NCBI GenBank assembly: GCA_015501605.1
Contig: JADNRZ010000009.1
Span: 186,001 to 250,000, forward strand
Source of the DNA: Panaeolus papilionaceus
Taxonomy: Eukaryota; Basidiomycota; Agaricomycetes; Agaricales
DNA length: 64,000 nucleotides
Reading direction: 5' to 3'
Position 1 is the first letter of the stretch. Every line of letters begins with the position of its first letter. Of this stretch, positions 11,237 through 21,583 are shown one piece after another. Both the position numbers and the translations under genes were made by a program. The notes under the pieces were generated by a model. That model was not told the DNA's origin, did not search any database, and saw only the letters and a list, made by a program, of their open reading frames with translations.

Positions 11237-13881
11237 ATGATGTTGAGTCCAGCATCCAAGCTACACTTTGCCGAAGCTCCACTTCCGACAAAAAGCAAGT
11301 TAGGAAACCCGGTCATTCCTTCCAATCTCAATGCACGCCGCGTTGCCGTTACATGGCTTGATCAGTTCAAGAATTACGTCGAGAAATCCGACGTGGACGG
11401 TATCGTCTCGTTAATGATCAACTCAACATTCCGCTCCAATTTATTCGCCCAGACTGAGGACGGATTAGACATCGCACCCACCCACGGACCAGACGACGCG
11501 TTAGCTGTCTACTGGCGGGACGTTCTTTCTCTAACGTGGAACATGAGGACGTTCGAAAGCACCCCAAAAATTCACCAATTCCTCGTCGATCGACTTACAG
11601 CGGCCAATATATCCGATATCAAACTCCAAGAAGATTCTGCCGTCGCACCTACTTTATCACGACCCTTCACGGACGTCGTCTGGATCCAATTCTTCTTCAC
11701 ATTCCAAACCCCCATCGCCAACTGTTATGGTATCGTCAGACTCATACCATTTTCGAAGCCTGATTCTGCAGACGGGCTTGACTGGAAGGCACAAGCCGTC
11801 TTCACAGCTATGGAAGATCTGAAGGACTATCCTGAACTGACTGGGCCTCGTCGAAGCGATGCTCCGAACCACGGAAAATGGGAGCAGGCTCGAAAGGACG
11901 AGGTTGCATTCGCAGACAGGGAACCCATTGTCTTGGTTGTAGGCGGAGGCCACAGTGGGTTGGAAGCCGCCGCACGATTGAAAGCACTGGGTGTATCGAC
12001 CCTAATCATTGAAAAAAATGGCAGGCTAGGGGATAACTGGAGAACGAGATACGACGCCCTATGCTTGCATGACCCTGTTTGTGAGTAACGTAAATAGTGC
12101 CGTTTCGAAGTCGATACTCACCCATGGTTTCGCTGGTCATATAGGGCTTGATCACATGCCTTACATTCCGTGAGTTTCGTGCTGATCTCGAGAACCCAAG
12201 GACAAGATAACGGACCGAAACTAATGCAAATTTTCTCAGTTTCCCTCCATCGTGGCCTGCCTATACTCCTGCAAAGAAGGTGATACGAATCGTGATGAAG
12301 ACAGGATAGTATTGACCTGGATTCCTTATTCCTCCTTAGCTGGCAAATTGGCTCGAGCATTACGCAGAAGCCCTCGAACTCAATGTATGGACGTCTTCAA
12401 AAGTTGAGAAAGCCATCCAAGATCCCATCACAAACACGTGGTCTGTCCATGTTACGAAGTCCGATGGAACAACACGCGTGTTCAATGTTCGACACGTCGT
12501 TTTGGCGACAGGTTTTAAAGGCGGGCAGCCGCGTATGCCATCTTTCCCTTCAGCGGTACGCATAGTGACATCAGCTAGATAAGCACGCCTACTAACTATA
12601 ACTTCAGGATGCATTCAAAGGACAAATAGTGCACTCCACGCAACATAACGCAGGTGTGAATTACATTGGGAAGAAGGTCGTTGTCGTTGGCAGTTGCACA
12701 TCTGGTCAGTCGTTCAAAACAGCGTCACCTCTTTACCTAACTCCATATTGGTATTGGCGATTTTCTGAACCAGCCCATGATGTTTGCGTTGACTTCGCTG
12801 ACCATAACATTGGTATGTCGGTATCGATATAAACACTGGGACACTACTCTATCTTTATTTAATCAGATGTGACGATGGTTCAAAGGGGATCCACCTATGT
12901 CATGTCTACGAAGAAAGGATTACCGGTCATGCTTGGGGGTATGAGATTTCATTTACGTTCGAAGATGTCGTGCGCTCATGATTCGACGACATTAGACCTT
13001 TACGTCGAAGGTGGACCTCCTACGGATTTAGCAGACAAGATAGCTGCATCATTCCCCTTCCTTTCTTCGACTGGCTCAGGGTATCGGGCTAATAATATAA
13101 TTGCTGACCTGGATAGGTGTGCCCTTCAATTTTACCATCAGATCACTGAGTCGCAATTGCTAATCAGACTTACCTAACAGAGATATCCTCGATGGCTTAA
13201 GAAGAGTGGGCTTCAAATTAAACAACGGCTTCAAAGACGCGTGTGGCTTATTGTTACAAGTGTGGACTCGAGCAGGAGGATATTATATGGGTAATTGACC
13301 TAATCCATACTCTCATATTGGTGCACCGTTTAAAAGTTTATATTTTCAGACGTCGGAGGCAGCCAGTACATCGTCGATGGTAAAATCAAACTCAAGAACG
13401 ACTCTTTAATTAAAGAGTTTACGGAGAATGGTCTGCGCTTCGAGGATGGCAGCGAGCTAGCGGCAGACCTCGTCGTCTTTTGCACTGGGCACGGACTTTT
13501 ATTCGCTTTTCCCGCTGATCGTCTGACTGGTTTTTATAGGTTCACCGACCCACGATCAAGTATATTGCAACTTATAGGACAAGAAGCGAGCAAGGACCTC
13601 AAGCCTATCTGGGGACTAGATGAAGAAGGCGAGCAAAAGGGATGCTTCCGTGATGTTGGTCTGCAAGGCCTTTGGTCCGTTATGGGTAAGTGCGCTCGAC
13701 TGAGTGTCTCCGACGTTTTTCGAAGCTCATTTCCTGTTATAGGCAACTTTGCTCACTGCCGCTTCTACACCAAACACCTTGCGCTTCGTATGTCATCGAG
13801 TTCATGATTTGTGATTTATGCTAAATGCGTTGAACAGAAATTAAGGCACAAGAGGAGGGAATATTCGGAGAGCGGTACTAA
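11237..13881 (+). CDS. Flavin-containing monooxygenase (FAD/NADPH)
   Basis: A multi-exon gene for a flavoprotein monooxygenase of about 600 residues. The N-terminal 200 residues resemble an NTF2-like region (WLDQFKNYVEKSDVDGIVSL). Next comes the FAD-binding fingerprint VVGGGHSGLEAAARLKALGV with the trailing acidic residue in LIIEKNGRLGDNW. The family FxGxxxH-type motif appears as FKGQIVHSTQHNAG, and the second nucleotide fold for NADPH as KVVVVGSCTSAHDV across an intron. The C-terminus reads KPIWGLDEEGE and ends HLALQIKAQEEGIFGERY. Such enzymes add one oxygen atom to soft nucleophiles or small organic substrates, often in detoxification or secondary metabolism. The substrate here is unknown. 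Exons join in frame throughout, but the intron at 13489-13539 begins with GC rather than GT. No other biosynthetic gene adjoins it. Confidence 0.85.
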
Positions 13882-14504
13882 TTGGCGAGAATATCAAGGG
13901 GTTTTGGTGGAGGAACATAACAGCGAATCAGCAGCGAATGATGAGTAATCTATGCAACTCGAATAATTGTACATGTGCCGTTTTCTTTGTATAATTGTAC
14001 TATAGGATTGTTGAACCGATTTGACTATTTATGTGCATCTTAGGCAATTTGTAGGCAATTAACGCGCATTGCTTTGTTGTCTGCGCATTCTCTCCGGTGT
14101 GGGTGATAAAGTTTTGTGCATTTTATGTGCCCGTCACGATGGCCTGACATCTTTCGAATGTCATGATTATCAGGACGCTGGGTCTAAATCTGGCTTTTCA
14201 CATGCCCCACACGGCTATGAAGATGTTTGTAGGGTTTGTATTTCGTTCAGTGTGCATTCTCTGTGCATATTGTCGAAATACATTACACGGTGGCAGGTGC
14301 CTGAGTAAGGATATTGGTTAAACCCTGGCTCCTTTTATGGTTTCTTATTGTACTCTAAGTTACACAAGAAGATCATGATGCGTCCGTTCCCTATAAAACA
14401 GAGAGCATCAGCTCTATCAAGACTCACTCAAAATAAGCCAAGAACCTTCGAACTATCTTCGCCATCACCACTTCCATTGTCTCGAGCAGGACATCCAAAC
14501 CGCA
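13882..14504. promoter_or_regulatory. Upstream region of orphan-family copy 1 with TATA box
   Basis: This 620-base stretch precedes copy 1 of the tandem orphan family. TATAAAA lies at 14392-14398, 107 bases before the ATG at 14505. Further upstream, at 14251-14280, is a motif (TGTGCATTCTCTGTGCATAT) that recurs twice before copy 2. The placement suggests a shared promoter element carried along with the gene duplications. Function is inferred. Confidence 0.5.
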
Positions 14505-15092
14505 ATGTCAACCGAAGCTATTTCAGAACAAAGCTCTCAACTCACAGCATCCGCAGCTCCTCCCGACCAAGGTCGCACAATCTGGAGAGAGCACTTGTCC
14601 GCGCAAGGAAAAAAGTACCGAGTTGGCTATCAGATCCCGCACGACCAAGACCTGGAGGCTGCAAAAGTGCTCGTCGCGGGCTTTAAAGATCCCGACTACT
14701 CGACACCCCCAGCGAAAGCCCCACAACCCAACACTTCTATCGGTTCCGTAGCAGGGATAGCGGCTATTGCCTCCACGGTCAACTCGGAGCCCGAAAACGT
14801 GACTATCGACGTTTATTGGGGGTACAAAGACGATGTAACCCAGTACACGTCTCCAGAGGAGAAAGACACGATCTATATCGACAAGTTCTGGCTCGGGTGG
14901 AACAAATATGGCTACTATAACTACAAGCTAGCCATCAAAGCTACCAAATCCAATGACTATCGATTCTTCGAGAAGGGCGGCGACTCGTATGCTCTTATGG
15001 CGTACTGGACGGCTTTCGAACACGTTGTTTGTTTTGACACTAAAGATAACCATGAGCCAGTGATCACCAAAGTTTTTGCGCAGAGGATCTGA
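14505..15092 (+). CDS. Orphan small protein family, copy 1 (intact)
   Basis: A single-exon frame of 195 residues that I do not recognise. It has no signal peptide or membrane segment, so a soluble intracellular protein is likely. The N-terminal block is RTIWREHLSAQGKKYRVGYQ followed by IPHDQDLEAAKVLVAGF. A variable, alanine/serine/proline-rich linker covers roughly residues 65-105. The C-terminal block begins IDVYWGYKDD, continues GWNKYGYYNYKLAI and FFEKGGDSYALMAYWTA, and ends NHEPVITKVFAQRI. The same two blocks occur in three more copies downstream on the same strand. The aromatic-rich C-terminal block looks like a beta-sheet domain, but this is only an impression. A TATA box sits 107 bases upstream. 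Function unknown. Confidence 0.75.
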   Translation: MSTEAISEQSSQLTASAAPPDQGRTIWREHLSAQGKKYRVGYQIPHDQDLEAAKVLVAGFKDPDYSTPPAKAPQPNTSIGSVAGIAAIASTVNSEPENVTIDVYWGYKDDVTQYTSPEEKDTIYIDKFWLGWNKYGYYNYKLAIKATKSNDYRFFEKGGDSYALMAYWTAFEHVVCFDTKDNHEPVITKVFAQRI

Positions 15093-15887
15093 TTTAGTTC
15101 GCTATATACAATGTACATACTATCACGATCAAGCCTCTTACATTAGCAATCATCGTTTTTTTGGCTATCTTTGTTGTGCCTCAACGGCTTCTATTAAGGT
15201 TCTAGAGGATTTGCATCTTGGCGTCAGCAGATGCTGTGTGCAAGTTTAAGGCGCTGAAGTGCTATTAGTCCACACAGAGAAAGCTTTCAATCGTTGAAGA
15301 CTATTAGCACTGTAATGGTGTTGCCTTTGGGCTCGTAGAACTAGACGCGCTAATAGATTAGATTAGATCTCGCGCGCTTGCCCGGTACCCGCTATCTAAG
15401 CGGGCCTTGATTGTCATGTAAAATGGGCGTATCACGACCAATTCTAGCAACCATCTCGAACGAGGCCCCCGCTTGTCGATAGCAAGAAGTCGGGTCGACG
15501 CTTGTTCCGGTGTACATCAGTGGCAACGCTCTGTGCACTTTCTGTGCATATTGAAATACTTATACTCACGAAGTGCCTTGATTGATATGGTGGAACTCAA
15601 TAGTGAACCCCGCTCTTTCGCACATCTCACGCAACTCATTAGGTTTCATTTTTATGTGCATTCCCTGTGCTTGCTATTGAAATACGTTGGCGAACTATTG
15701 GTTGAACTAATTATGACCTGGAGGAAGCCCTAGTACTCATGGCATATCGCTGGAGTCAAATTATGGGAGACTGAATGTGGCCGTCCTTTAAAGCAGTCCC
15801 TGCCACTCACTCGAAGCAAGCTATCTAGCTCCAACACCTTCATATCATCGACTACATCGCATCTCTTACCGAACCATCCAGGCGACA
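15093..15887. promoter_or_regulatory. Upstream region of orphan-family copy 2 with repeated motif
   Basis: About 800 bases between orphan-family copies 1 and 2. It contains two further variants of the motif seen before copy 1: CTGTGCACTTTCTGTGCATA at 15531-15550 and a diverged TGTGCATTCCCTGTGC at about 15655-15670, both followed within 15 bases by GAAATAC. A weak TATA-like TTTAAAG lies at 15787-15793, about 100 bases before the ATG. No coding stretch was recognised. Confidence 0.45.
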
Positions 15888-16232
15888 ATGTCAACTACGA
15901 CTAATGCAGAACAAGAAACTCGAGCACGCGCCGATCAGGTTGACCAAAGCCGCATCGTCTGGAAAGACTGCACATCCGCCCGAGGAAGGAAGTACCGAGT
16001 TCCTTACAGAATACCCGATGACGAAGATCTGGAGGCTGCCCGGGCACACCTCGCGGGGTTCAGAGATCACGACTACTCGACCCCACTGGCAGCCTCACCC
16101 AACGCCGTGGTTGCTCCTGCTGCGTCAGTTGCAGGTGCAGTAGGAGTGGCTTCCAACTCCAACCCCGACTCCGAGCCCTCCTGGAACACCGTCGATGTGC
16201 ACTGGGAGTACTCCGACGACCACGGGAACGCC

Positions 16233-18697
16233 CACTGTACAACTCACAAGGCAAGAAAAACTGACCAGAGAAAGTGGCCCCTCCATACCAGATTTTCTCG
16301 TCGGAGATGCCAGTTTTTCTTATGTGGTTAACATCTTAAATGCAAGAAAATTCTGGCCTGCGGGGTCAGAAATTCATGCCTTGTACAACAGAAATTCCTG
16401 CTTTGAGGTCAGAAATCAGTATCAGAAAAACCGGCCCTTGATAGAAAAAATGACCCAGAGCAAAGGAAAAACCGTAAAAAAATTTTCATATCTTGACGTT
16501 GGTCATCCAGAATAATGACCAGGCGGAAAAATCAGCCTCTTATAAAATCCCATTTCTGCTGCTTTTTGTGGGGTAGGATATTGGCATCACTCCAGGGACA
16601 GAAAAAAGTCGCCGAAAGAAATAAATTTGTATTAAACATACACTACTCCTACTATACATGTTATGGAAGTACTCTACACTATAAGAATATGATGTCTCAG
16701 TTGACTCACCTAACCCCAAACAGCGACCACAGACCACTTACACATCTCGAAATCTGACCGGACACTGTGACTAAAATGAAGGATGCTTGTCAACATCTTA
16801 TTAAACAATGGAAACAATAGGAGCACTTACTTGTATTTGAGTTACACTGTAAACTTGGCTTTGTGAGGCGGCTAGAGATGATGAATGAGATCAAATGACA
16901 AAGGCTGCTAAAGCAACAATTCTGCACCAAAGCATCAGCCAACAGCAGAAAGCAATACCAAGAGCATAAACATACATGATTCTGGAGACTACAATCCTGC
17001 TCCTGCTGTCTCCTCCATCCAATTGTTCTGAGTTGACAACTAGTGCACCATCTTCATGTCTGCAGCCAGGGACTATGTCTGGGTGTGAGTCTCTTTGATC
17101 TCATAGTCTAATCTCATTAAAGACAGCACGTACCAAAAAGAAACGAGAGTAAGATGTCATTGAAAAAGAAAACAGAGTGTAGTAGAAGGGAGGAGGCAAG
17201 TGTGAAGTGAGCCGAATTGAACTTCGCCCGAGGCAAATATGAACAACGGTCACATGACCGTATTTTGAATCTCCGGTTGAATTGACTTACTGCACGTGAC
17301 CCGGTAGTTGGCCGGTGGAGCGTAGCCTGAAGATTTTGAGAGCACACATTGGCTCCCCTCAAAAATAACAATAGTTTATTAATTTAAAATGTTTTAGGTA
17401 CTTGAAAACCAAATTTTATAATTTCTGGAGGTCTTGTGGGTGAGCTATGAATATTTTACGGAGGTGACCCACAGAAGCTGGCCAAATAAGGAAGTTGGCC
17501 ACCCTTACATCACTAACCTAAAATAGATTTTCGATAAGATATGATCGTAATCCCTCTCTAACAGCTGGTGACCAGCAAGAATAAATGCAACTTTGCTCGC
17601 CCAATACTGGGGCTAAAGCCACAAAAAAAATTGCATCATCATCCTACATATAAATAGCATTGAAATAGAATTATTTCATATTTTAAGACCTGTAGAATAT
17701 GATGATAGCCTTTCATCTTTATAGCCATGTCAAAAACAGCTAATTTGTGAAACATACAGACTATACAGTGAAATAAAATTCTAAAAAATAATCTTATTTT
17801 AAATATATCCTCCATGATACTTGTTTTAAACGCTGTATCAGTTTCTTTATCTGAAGTTTCGTGTGTAGTTATGCAGAGGACAATGAACCAGTCGACATTA
17901 AGATGGATTGAAAAATAACTAAGTAAAATGTTGAGAGGTTTCTTAGGGTAAAGAATGGCAAGAGTATATTTATTCTATTCTCAAATAATATTATACACCT
18001 TCAAAAAGTTATCTACATAACAAGATGGGGATTTGAAGGTATTTTCGACCCACAGTCGAAGGTAGATGAGGAGTGATGGTCTTACTGCTTTAGGAAATCA
18101 GCGAAATTGCTGCTGCACCTCACTTGTTATCGTTGTTCCGGAGGCTATTTTCAATATATCACTTAGAAATTTTGGGAATATGATTTTAGGGCGTGTTTAA
18201 TTTTATTTATGCAAAAAGAAGTAGAACGAGGGCTTCGTTGATGCTCTATAATGCAAGTGGCCAAGTACCGGGTCTGGCCAACTAGAGGGTCACGTGCAGT
18301 AGACGAAAATCAAACAATATTCACACAGAACAGTTCACCGCTGCGTAATGCCAATGAAAACCCCATATCCAATCAGCCTAATTTTGTGTTCACACAAGAT
18401 TTTCTCTCTCTAGATGCTAAGAAACTAATATTTGACCCCAGTCCGCCTCTCATTATTTACTACTTTGGATACAGAAAAGCCGACCCCTCCCCACTCTAAA
18501 TTTTCTGACCGCCGTCTTTCGAGGGTCAGCAAGGCGCCTGTTTTTATGACTCTCGTTTTTTTATATACTCAGAACACAGAAATTATGGCCCCGGATTTCT
18601 CACTGTCAGAATTCGGAGAAAAAGTGGTGGTCCCCATGGCTTTAATTGACCTCCTTTTCTCACGGCCACTTTTTCTGGCCGAGTTGGGTTTACAGTG
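16233..18697. mobile_element. Non-autonomous CACTA (EnSpm)-like DNA transposon
   Basis: The element starts CACTGTACAACTC at 16233 and ends with TACAGTG at 18697, flanked on both sides by GCC (16230-16232 and 18698-18700). CACTA-superfamily elements characteristically begin CACTA or CACTG and make 2-3 base target duplications. The inverted ends continue imperfectly inwards: the left end has CTGACCAGAGAAAGTGGCC, the right end on the opposite strand has CTCGGCCAGAAAAAGTGGCC. Scattered short CAGAAA/TTTCTGG-like motifs inside both ends resemble the subterminal repeats of this group. I found no transposase, so it would need enzyme from elsewhere. It inserted into orphan-family copy 2 and carries a second, smaller element at 17290-18299. 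Confidence 0.8.
17290..18299. mobile_element. TA-flanked inverted-repeat element nested in the CACTA-like transposon
   Basis: The left end reads CTGCACGTGACCCGGTAGTT and the right end on the opposite strand reads CTGCACGTGACCCTCTAGTT; the match continues for about 24 bases with two differences. Each end abuts a TA (17288-17289 and 18300-18301), the target duplication typical of Tc1/mariner-type elements. The 1010-base interior is AT-rich and shows no transposase. It was therefore probably mobilised in trans, after the CACTA-like element was formed. Confidence 0.7.
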
Positions 18698-18952
18698 GCC
18701 GTTGACACGATGCAAGAGGTGAAAGATAAGCTCCATATTGACAAGTACGCGCTCCAATGGAACTCCTACGGGTACTACAACTACGAATTGGTGATCTTGA
18801 ATTCGGCGCCGGCGGACTACCAGTTCTTCGAGCAGGGTGGCGATTCGTACCACCTGCTGGCGTGGTTGACTGCGTGGTCACATAATTTGTGCTTTGATAC
18901 GGACGATAACCATAAACCGGTGATTGTGCGCGCTTTTGCGCAGAAACTTTGA

Positions 18953-19681
18953 TGTCTGTGTAGGATGTGGGATGTCGTGGGTATGAGGTGAGCTTCGATG
19001 GTCAAGTTTTAATAATACGAAGGATTACTGAAGTGCGTTTTAGTGGCAATGCTCCTTTGGATCATAACTGGCGTCGTGCTGCGCCATTGAAGTCTTATCC
19101 TATTGCTCCCCCCTTCTTTGTGTAAATATTAAAGCTTCGAGCTGCGTCGATGTTTCGTTCCACTTCCTTTCCTTTCCTTCCTTAATATTCACAATGCGTG
19201 CATATGTCTTTGTATACTTATGGTCACAGAATTGCAGTCATCACATCAGTCCCTCATCACAATCGGATGTCGCAAGTCCTATCTCTTGAAATAGCGGTTC
19301 ACCGAGATGGTGTACATCGTTGATTAGGATGTGGAGTTTGACGTTTCAAATATCCGACACGATACAGCTATAGCGCTCAATGTCATCCGATCTTTCAATT
19401 CAGTTTCCTAATCAGTTTGATTCGGAGTTTGTCGGTTCTGTATACCTGTGCATGCTCAGGCTATTGACTTCTATTGCATCGTTGAAGTACCGGTAGATTA
19501 GACTATGTCATATCGCCTGCGACTGAATATGGCACATATTCAAACTGGAATAGGCTTGAGAGTCGCCTGTATATAAGGCGCATTTCGAGACCCGTTTAAT
19601 ACAGATTGACATTCGTTGTCTACCCACCCTTCGCAGCTTCGACTTGGAAACATCACCACTAACACCCAATTGCAATCAGAG
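18953..19681. promoter_or_regulatory. Upstream region of orphan-family copy 3 with TATA box
   Basis: About 730 bases between copies 2 and 3. TATATAAG lies at 19570-19577, about 105 bases before the ATG at 19682; the spacing is close to that of copy 1. A CTGTGCATGCTC at about 19446-19457 may be a diverged form of the repeated upstream motif. No coding stretch was seen. Confidence 0.45.
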
Positions 19682-20167
19682 ATGTCAACAGCTGCTCCAT
19701 CGGCCGCCACTGACGAAAGCCGTACGATCTGGAAAGAGCTCACATCCGCCAAAGGAGTCACATACCGCGTCGGGTACCAGATCCCACACGACGAGGACTT
19801 CGATGCCGCAAAAGCACTCGTAGAGGGCTACGACGCACCACGTACACAATCAGAGTCATCAACAGACGATCGCGCCGTCTCCGTGCACTGGACCCCCGAC
19901 GGCAAACTGCACAAAACCCCGCAAGACGTCATCGACAAGGTGCACATCACATCGTATCAATTCGGGAAAGACACCACCAAGGGCTCGTTCTTCAATTACA
20001 AGTTCGCGTTTTTGTCGACTGTGAGCCAGCAGCTTACCTTCTTCGAGGAGGGGGGCGATTCATTTCAGGTTTATGTTTTTGATGTGGGGAGGATGTATAA
20101 TATGGGGTTAAATTTCGCGGAGGGGACGCAGCCTGTTATTGTGAAGATTGAGGCGGGGGATTGGTAG
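19682..20167 (+). CDS. Orphan small protein family, copy 3 (intact, short linker)
   Basis: A single-exon frame of 161 residues with both family blocks: RTIWKELTSAKGVTYRVGYQ near the N-terminus, FFEEGGDSFQVYVFDVGRMY near the C-terminus, and the ending QPVIVKIEAGDW. The open frame extends to an earlier ATG at 19616, but the ATG at 19682 gives the MST start found in copies 1 and 2 and is preferred. The linker between the blocks is much shorter than in copies 1 and 2, and the GYYNY motif is replaced by a FFNYKF version. A TATA box lies about 105 bases upstream. Soluble and probably cytosolic; function unknown. Confidence 0.7.
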   Translation: MSTAAPSAATDESRTIWKELTSAKGVTYRVGYQIPHDEDFDAAKALVEGYDAPRTQSESSTDDRAVSVHWTPDGKLHKTPQDVIDKVHITSYQFGKDTTKGSFFNYKFAFLSTVSQQLTFFEEGGDSFQVYVFDVGRMYNMGLNFAEGTQPVIVKIEAGDW

Positions 20168-20958
20168 GGGGCTGCCAGTGATGGAGATGAATGCTGGATT
20201 AGGGTCTCAGTTTTAGTGTTTTGCAGTCGATTAAGCATGGGGTAGTCGGTCTCTAAGTTGAGGAGTCGGATTGCGACGAGCTATTCAAAATGTAACATCC
20301 TTGACTGTAAGGCGTGTAACTAGACTCAACTCATCGAAAGAAACAGATACACATGTTGACTCAACAGCGTCTGCTTTCACTGGAGCGGGGGAGACTAACA
20401 ACGCAAAATTGGATAACTCTATGGGGGTACTTAGGTTCACCTATTATTTACCTGCCTATCGAGAAAATTTGAATACTAACCACATCGATATCATTCAACA
20501 CGGGGTTCAGGCTTCGAAAGATGGGGAATACGACCGCCACTTGTCATCAACCTTCGGTTGACTCCTCCTGGCCGTCGCGTGTACGTCGAATCTTTTGCCA
20601 TGCAGCCTCGGTTCGTGTTACATACAGAGTATTAAAGGGCGTTGAACGTTGACTTTGCTTCGACTCTGCCAGCATGAATCTAAGCATAGCCATATTCAAA
20701 TCCTCTGCCCAAGTTTCTCCGAACATTTCACTAAAACCCACTACTTACCGAAAGGTAGCGGGGATTTATCTTCGATTTTATGCAGCAGGAGAACGAAGGG
20801 GAACGGAATGACGTACACCTGTGACTCAATAATATCAATATTAATAGGGCGCCGGCGCCGACTAGCAGTCCATATAAAAAGCCCAAAGGCGATTCGAGGC
20901 CGTCGGATGTAGCTTAAGTACCTCCCCAACCCTCACCCTTGCCTTCGAACCAAGCACG
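20168..20958. promoter_or_regulatory. Intergenic region with TATA box before copy 4
   Basis: About 790 bases between copies 3 and 4. TATAAAA at 20873-20879 lies 80 bases before the ATG of the copy 4 relic, so its promoter layout survives although its frame does not. I saw no gene and no repeat otherwise. Confidence 0.4.
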
Positions 20959-21583
20959 ATGTCAGCAGCTCCCTCACAGTCAGAAGTACCCCCTCGACGG
21001 AGTTGAAAGCCGCACCATCTGGAAAAGAGCACACGTCTGCCAAAGGAGCCCAATACTGTGTCGGGTATGAGATACCACCCAACGAGGACTCGGAGAGCTC
21101 GAAGGAGCTCATAGTGAACTCCAACATCGAGCTTGATACACCCGCAGAGCTCCAAACCAGCACAGATCTCGAATCAGCACCAGAATCAGAGTGCATAAGG
21201 GACGCCCACAGCGTCTATGTGCACTGGGTCTGCGAACTTGATGGCCCAGGGGCGACACACGGAACGCGGGAGGAGGTCCTGGCTAAAGTGCACTTATCGG
21301 AGTATCGGTTCGGGTTGATAGATATGCGATGGGTGATGTTGGGTTGGATGTGACTTGGTACGATTGCAGACTCATGTTCAAGTTGACGTTTTCGGATTCC
21401 GATTCGCGGGGTGGCGTGTCTGGGTTGGGAGGGCGGTTTAAATTGAGGCTGTTTGAAGACGGCGGGGATATGTTTCAGGTGTGTATGGTTAAGCTTGCCT
21501 GGACGCATGTTTTTGGGATATGGGCGAAGGAATGGCATGAGCCTTTGATTGTAAAGATTGAGGTGGAGGGGTGGGATGGGTGA
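20959..21583 (+). pseudogene. Orphan small protein family, copy 4 (frameshifted relic)
   Basis: The family blocks are present but spread over different reading frames. The start MSAAPSQSEV is in one frame and meets a TGA at about 21004. The block ESRTIWK at about 21005-21028 is in the next frame. One extra A after it shifts to the frame of HTSAKGAQYCVGYEIPPNED, which continues through VYVHWVCELDGPG. A third shift near 21320 leads to the last part, LFEDGGDMFQVCMVK and HEPLIVKIEVEGWDG, which stops at 21583. At least three shifts therefore separate it from a working gene. Its upstream TATA box is intact. It may be transcribed but cannot make the full protein. Confidence 0.75.

Larger units (their letters stand above)
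15888..18952 (+). pseudogene. Orphan small protein family, copy 2, split by a CACTA-like transposon
   Basis: The 5' part (15888-16232) encodes 115 residues with the family block WKDCTSARGRKYRVPYRIP. The 3' part (18701-18952) encodes 83 residues with GYYNYELVIL, FFEQGGDSYHLLAWLTAWSH and the terminal NHKPVIVRAFAQKL. Between them lies a 2465-base transposon plus one copy of a 3-base duplication (GCC). Subtracting these leaves the two parts in the same frame, with a total of 198 residues, close to the 195 of copy 1. As it stands the frame runs into the transposon and stops at 16331 after 147 residues, so the C-terminal block is lost unless the element is spliced or excised. No other lesion was noticed in either half, which suggests a young insertion. 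Confidence 0.85.

Noticed and set aside
16500..17110. Coding capacity in the CACTA-like element
   Set aside because: Only short frames without transposase motifs, so I treat it as non-autonomous.
19616..19681. Earlier ATG extending orphan-family copy 3 by 22 residues
   Set aside because: The extra residues have no counterpart in copies 1, 2 or 4, while the ATG at 19682 gives the shared MST start.
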